This document shows, piece by piece, positions 35,640 through 36,023 of a DNA stretch of 36,023 bases; positions within the stretch are counted from its first letter, which is position 1, and the number at the start of each line of letters is the position of its first letter. Origin of the DNA: Candidatus Saccharimonadota bacterium (GTDB taxonomy: Bacteria; Patescibacteriota; Saccharimonadia; Saccharimonadales; UBA10212); the NCBI GenBank assembly GCA_025934715.1, contig JAICWR010000005.1:1-36023 (forward strand). The letters run 5' to 3'. The notes under the pieces are model-generated. The model ran no database searches. It was given only the letters and a program-made list of their open reading frames with translations, and was not told the DNA's origin. The position numbers and the translations under genes were made by a program.

Positions 35640-36023
35640 ATGGCCGTAAAAAGAAATACCAAAAGGATAGAAAGACCTATGGAAAACCAAGTGACTTCGG
35701 GCCGTGGCTGGCGGCAATCTTTTAGTAAGTTAAAGCACCCTTCCCAGTTCTCAAATGTTCAGCTGGCCCTTTTTGTCATTGCCTTTGGCCTAATTGGCTA
35801 TCTGATTTACCATTCATTTGCGGCGGCCCCTTTGGTCGCTTCAGTTGAGGCCGAGAACATGTTGCCGCAAACCACCAGCGGTTCCACCTCCTCTGTCAAC
35901 CTATCTCTGAACAAACCAGCCACCGCGTCTTCCATCCAAACACTGTCTAACGGCACTGTCTTAAAGCCTTCCAATGCCGTTGACGGTAACTCGTCCACCC
36001 GCTGGTCAAGCAATTATTCCGAC
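35640..36023 (+). CDS. Membrane-anchored F5/8 type C (discoidin) domain protein, cut by window edge
   Basis: An open frame of 128 codons to the window edge starting MAVKRNTKRIERP. It has a basic cytoplasmic N-terminus, a membrane anchor at about residues 42-60 and a Ser/Thr linker. Then comes NLSLNKPATASSIQ followed by SNAVDGNSSTRWSSNYSD, the classic beginning of an F5/8 type C carbohydrate- or lipid-binding domain (CBM32-like). The rest lies outside the window, so any catalytic partner domain is unknown. As a surface binder it would fit host attachment or glycan capture, together with the GH16 enzyme (inference). Confidence 0.82.
   Translation, partial: MAVKRNTKRIERPMENQVTSGRGWRQSFSKLKHPSQFSNVQLALFVIAFGLIGYLIYHSFAAAPLVASVEAENMLPQTTSGSTSSVNLSLNKPATASSIQTLSNGTVLKPSNAVDGNSSTRWSSNYSD

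Noticed and set aside
1-36023. Stop-codon reassignment (TGA as glycine), CRISPR arrays, insertion sequences, prophage
   Set aside because: TGA ends many genes at tight overlaps, no spaced direct repeats of CRISPR type are seen, and no transposase, integrase or phage gene is recognisable.

Overview
The window looks like a chromosomal segment of a Patescibacteria/CPR bacterium, most likely Candidatus Saccharibacteria (TM7). The assignment is inferred from the compact gene packing, many start/stop overlaps (ATGA, GTGA, TAATG), the abundance of single-pass membrane proteins with low-complexity extracellular tails, a small monocistronic KHTNSKG-type protein, a short HrcA, a ComEC without its C-terminal hydrolase domain, and normal use of TGA as stop (so not the recoded Gracilibacteria/Absconditabacteria). 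No transposase, integrase, phage gene or CRISPR array is visible.

Layout. 1-11.3 kb: divergent DUF1697 and SGNH-hydrolase genes, a TauE/SafE permease, several membrane-anchored proteins of unknown function, a MazG-type pyrophosphohydrolase, an AlkA-type DNA glycosylase, MurC, and an ABC-2 exporter pair. 11.4-16.1 kb: MurJ lipid II flippase, a membrane-anchored GH16 glycoside hydrolase, and LepA. 16.1-17.6 kb: two tandem guanylate-kinase-like proteins. 17.6-22.8 kb: a CIRCE-controlled heat-shock operon, hrcA-grpE-dnaK-dnaJ, with four uncharacterised small genes inserted between the chaperone genes. 22.8-27.9 kb: a methyltransferase, then a cluster of a class I glutamine amidotransferase, an ATP-grasp ligase, a retropepsin-like protease and a RimK-type ligase, followed by DUF192. 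27.9-28.6 kb: tRNA-Lys behind a long structured leader, and a small secreted cysteine-containing protein. 28.7-34.3 kb: ComEC, YebC, Nudix, RuvC, RuvA, an unknown protein and a tRNA-dihydrouridine synthase. 34.3-36 kb: an SPW-repeat membrane protein, a CAT-anticodon tRNA with the same structured leader, an FtsB/DivIC-like protein, and the start of a membrane-anchored F5/8 type C (discoidin) protein.

Two signals stand out. First, a roughly 115-nt element with the same predicted fold and an identical 18-nt loop occurs twice, each time directly abutting the 5' end of a tRNA gene (tRNA-Lys on +, tRNA-CAT on -) and downstream of its own promoter. Compensatory base changes between the copies support a conserved RNA structure in the pre-tRNA leader. 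I do not recognise it. Second, about fifteen genes on both strands carry a -10 hexamer only 6 to 10 nt before the start codon, which implies leaderless mRNAs as the normal mode. A minority have strong Shine-Dalgarno sequences instead.

Functionally the window mixes cell-envelope synthesis and remodelling (MurC, MurJ, GH16, FtsB-like, ABC export), protein folding, recombination and DNA repair (RuvA, RuvC, AlkA, ComEC), nucleotide clean-up (MazG, Nudix, kinase-like pair) and tRNA biology (tRNAs, Dus, structured leaders). That is a plausible mix for a small-genome episymbiont, but the lifestyle is an inference.
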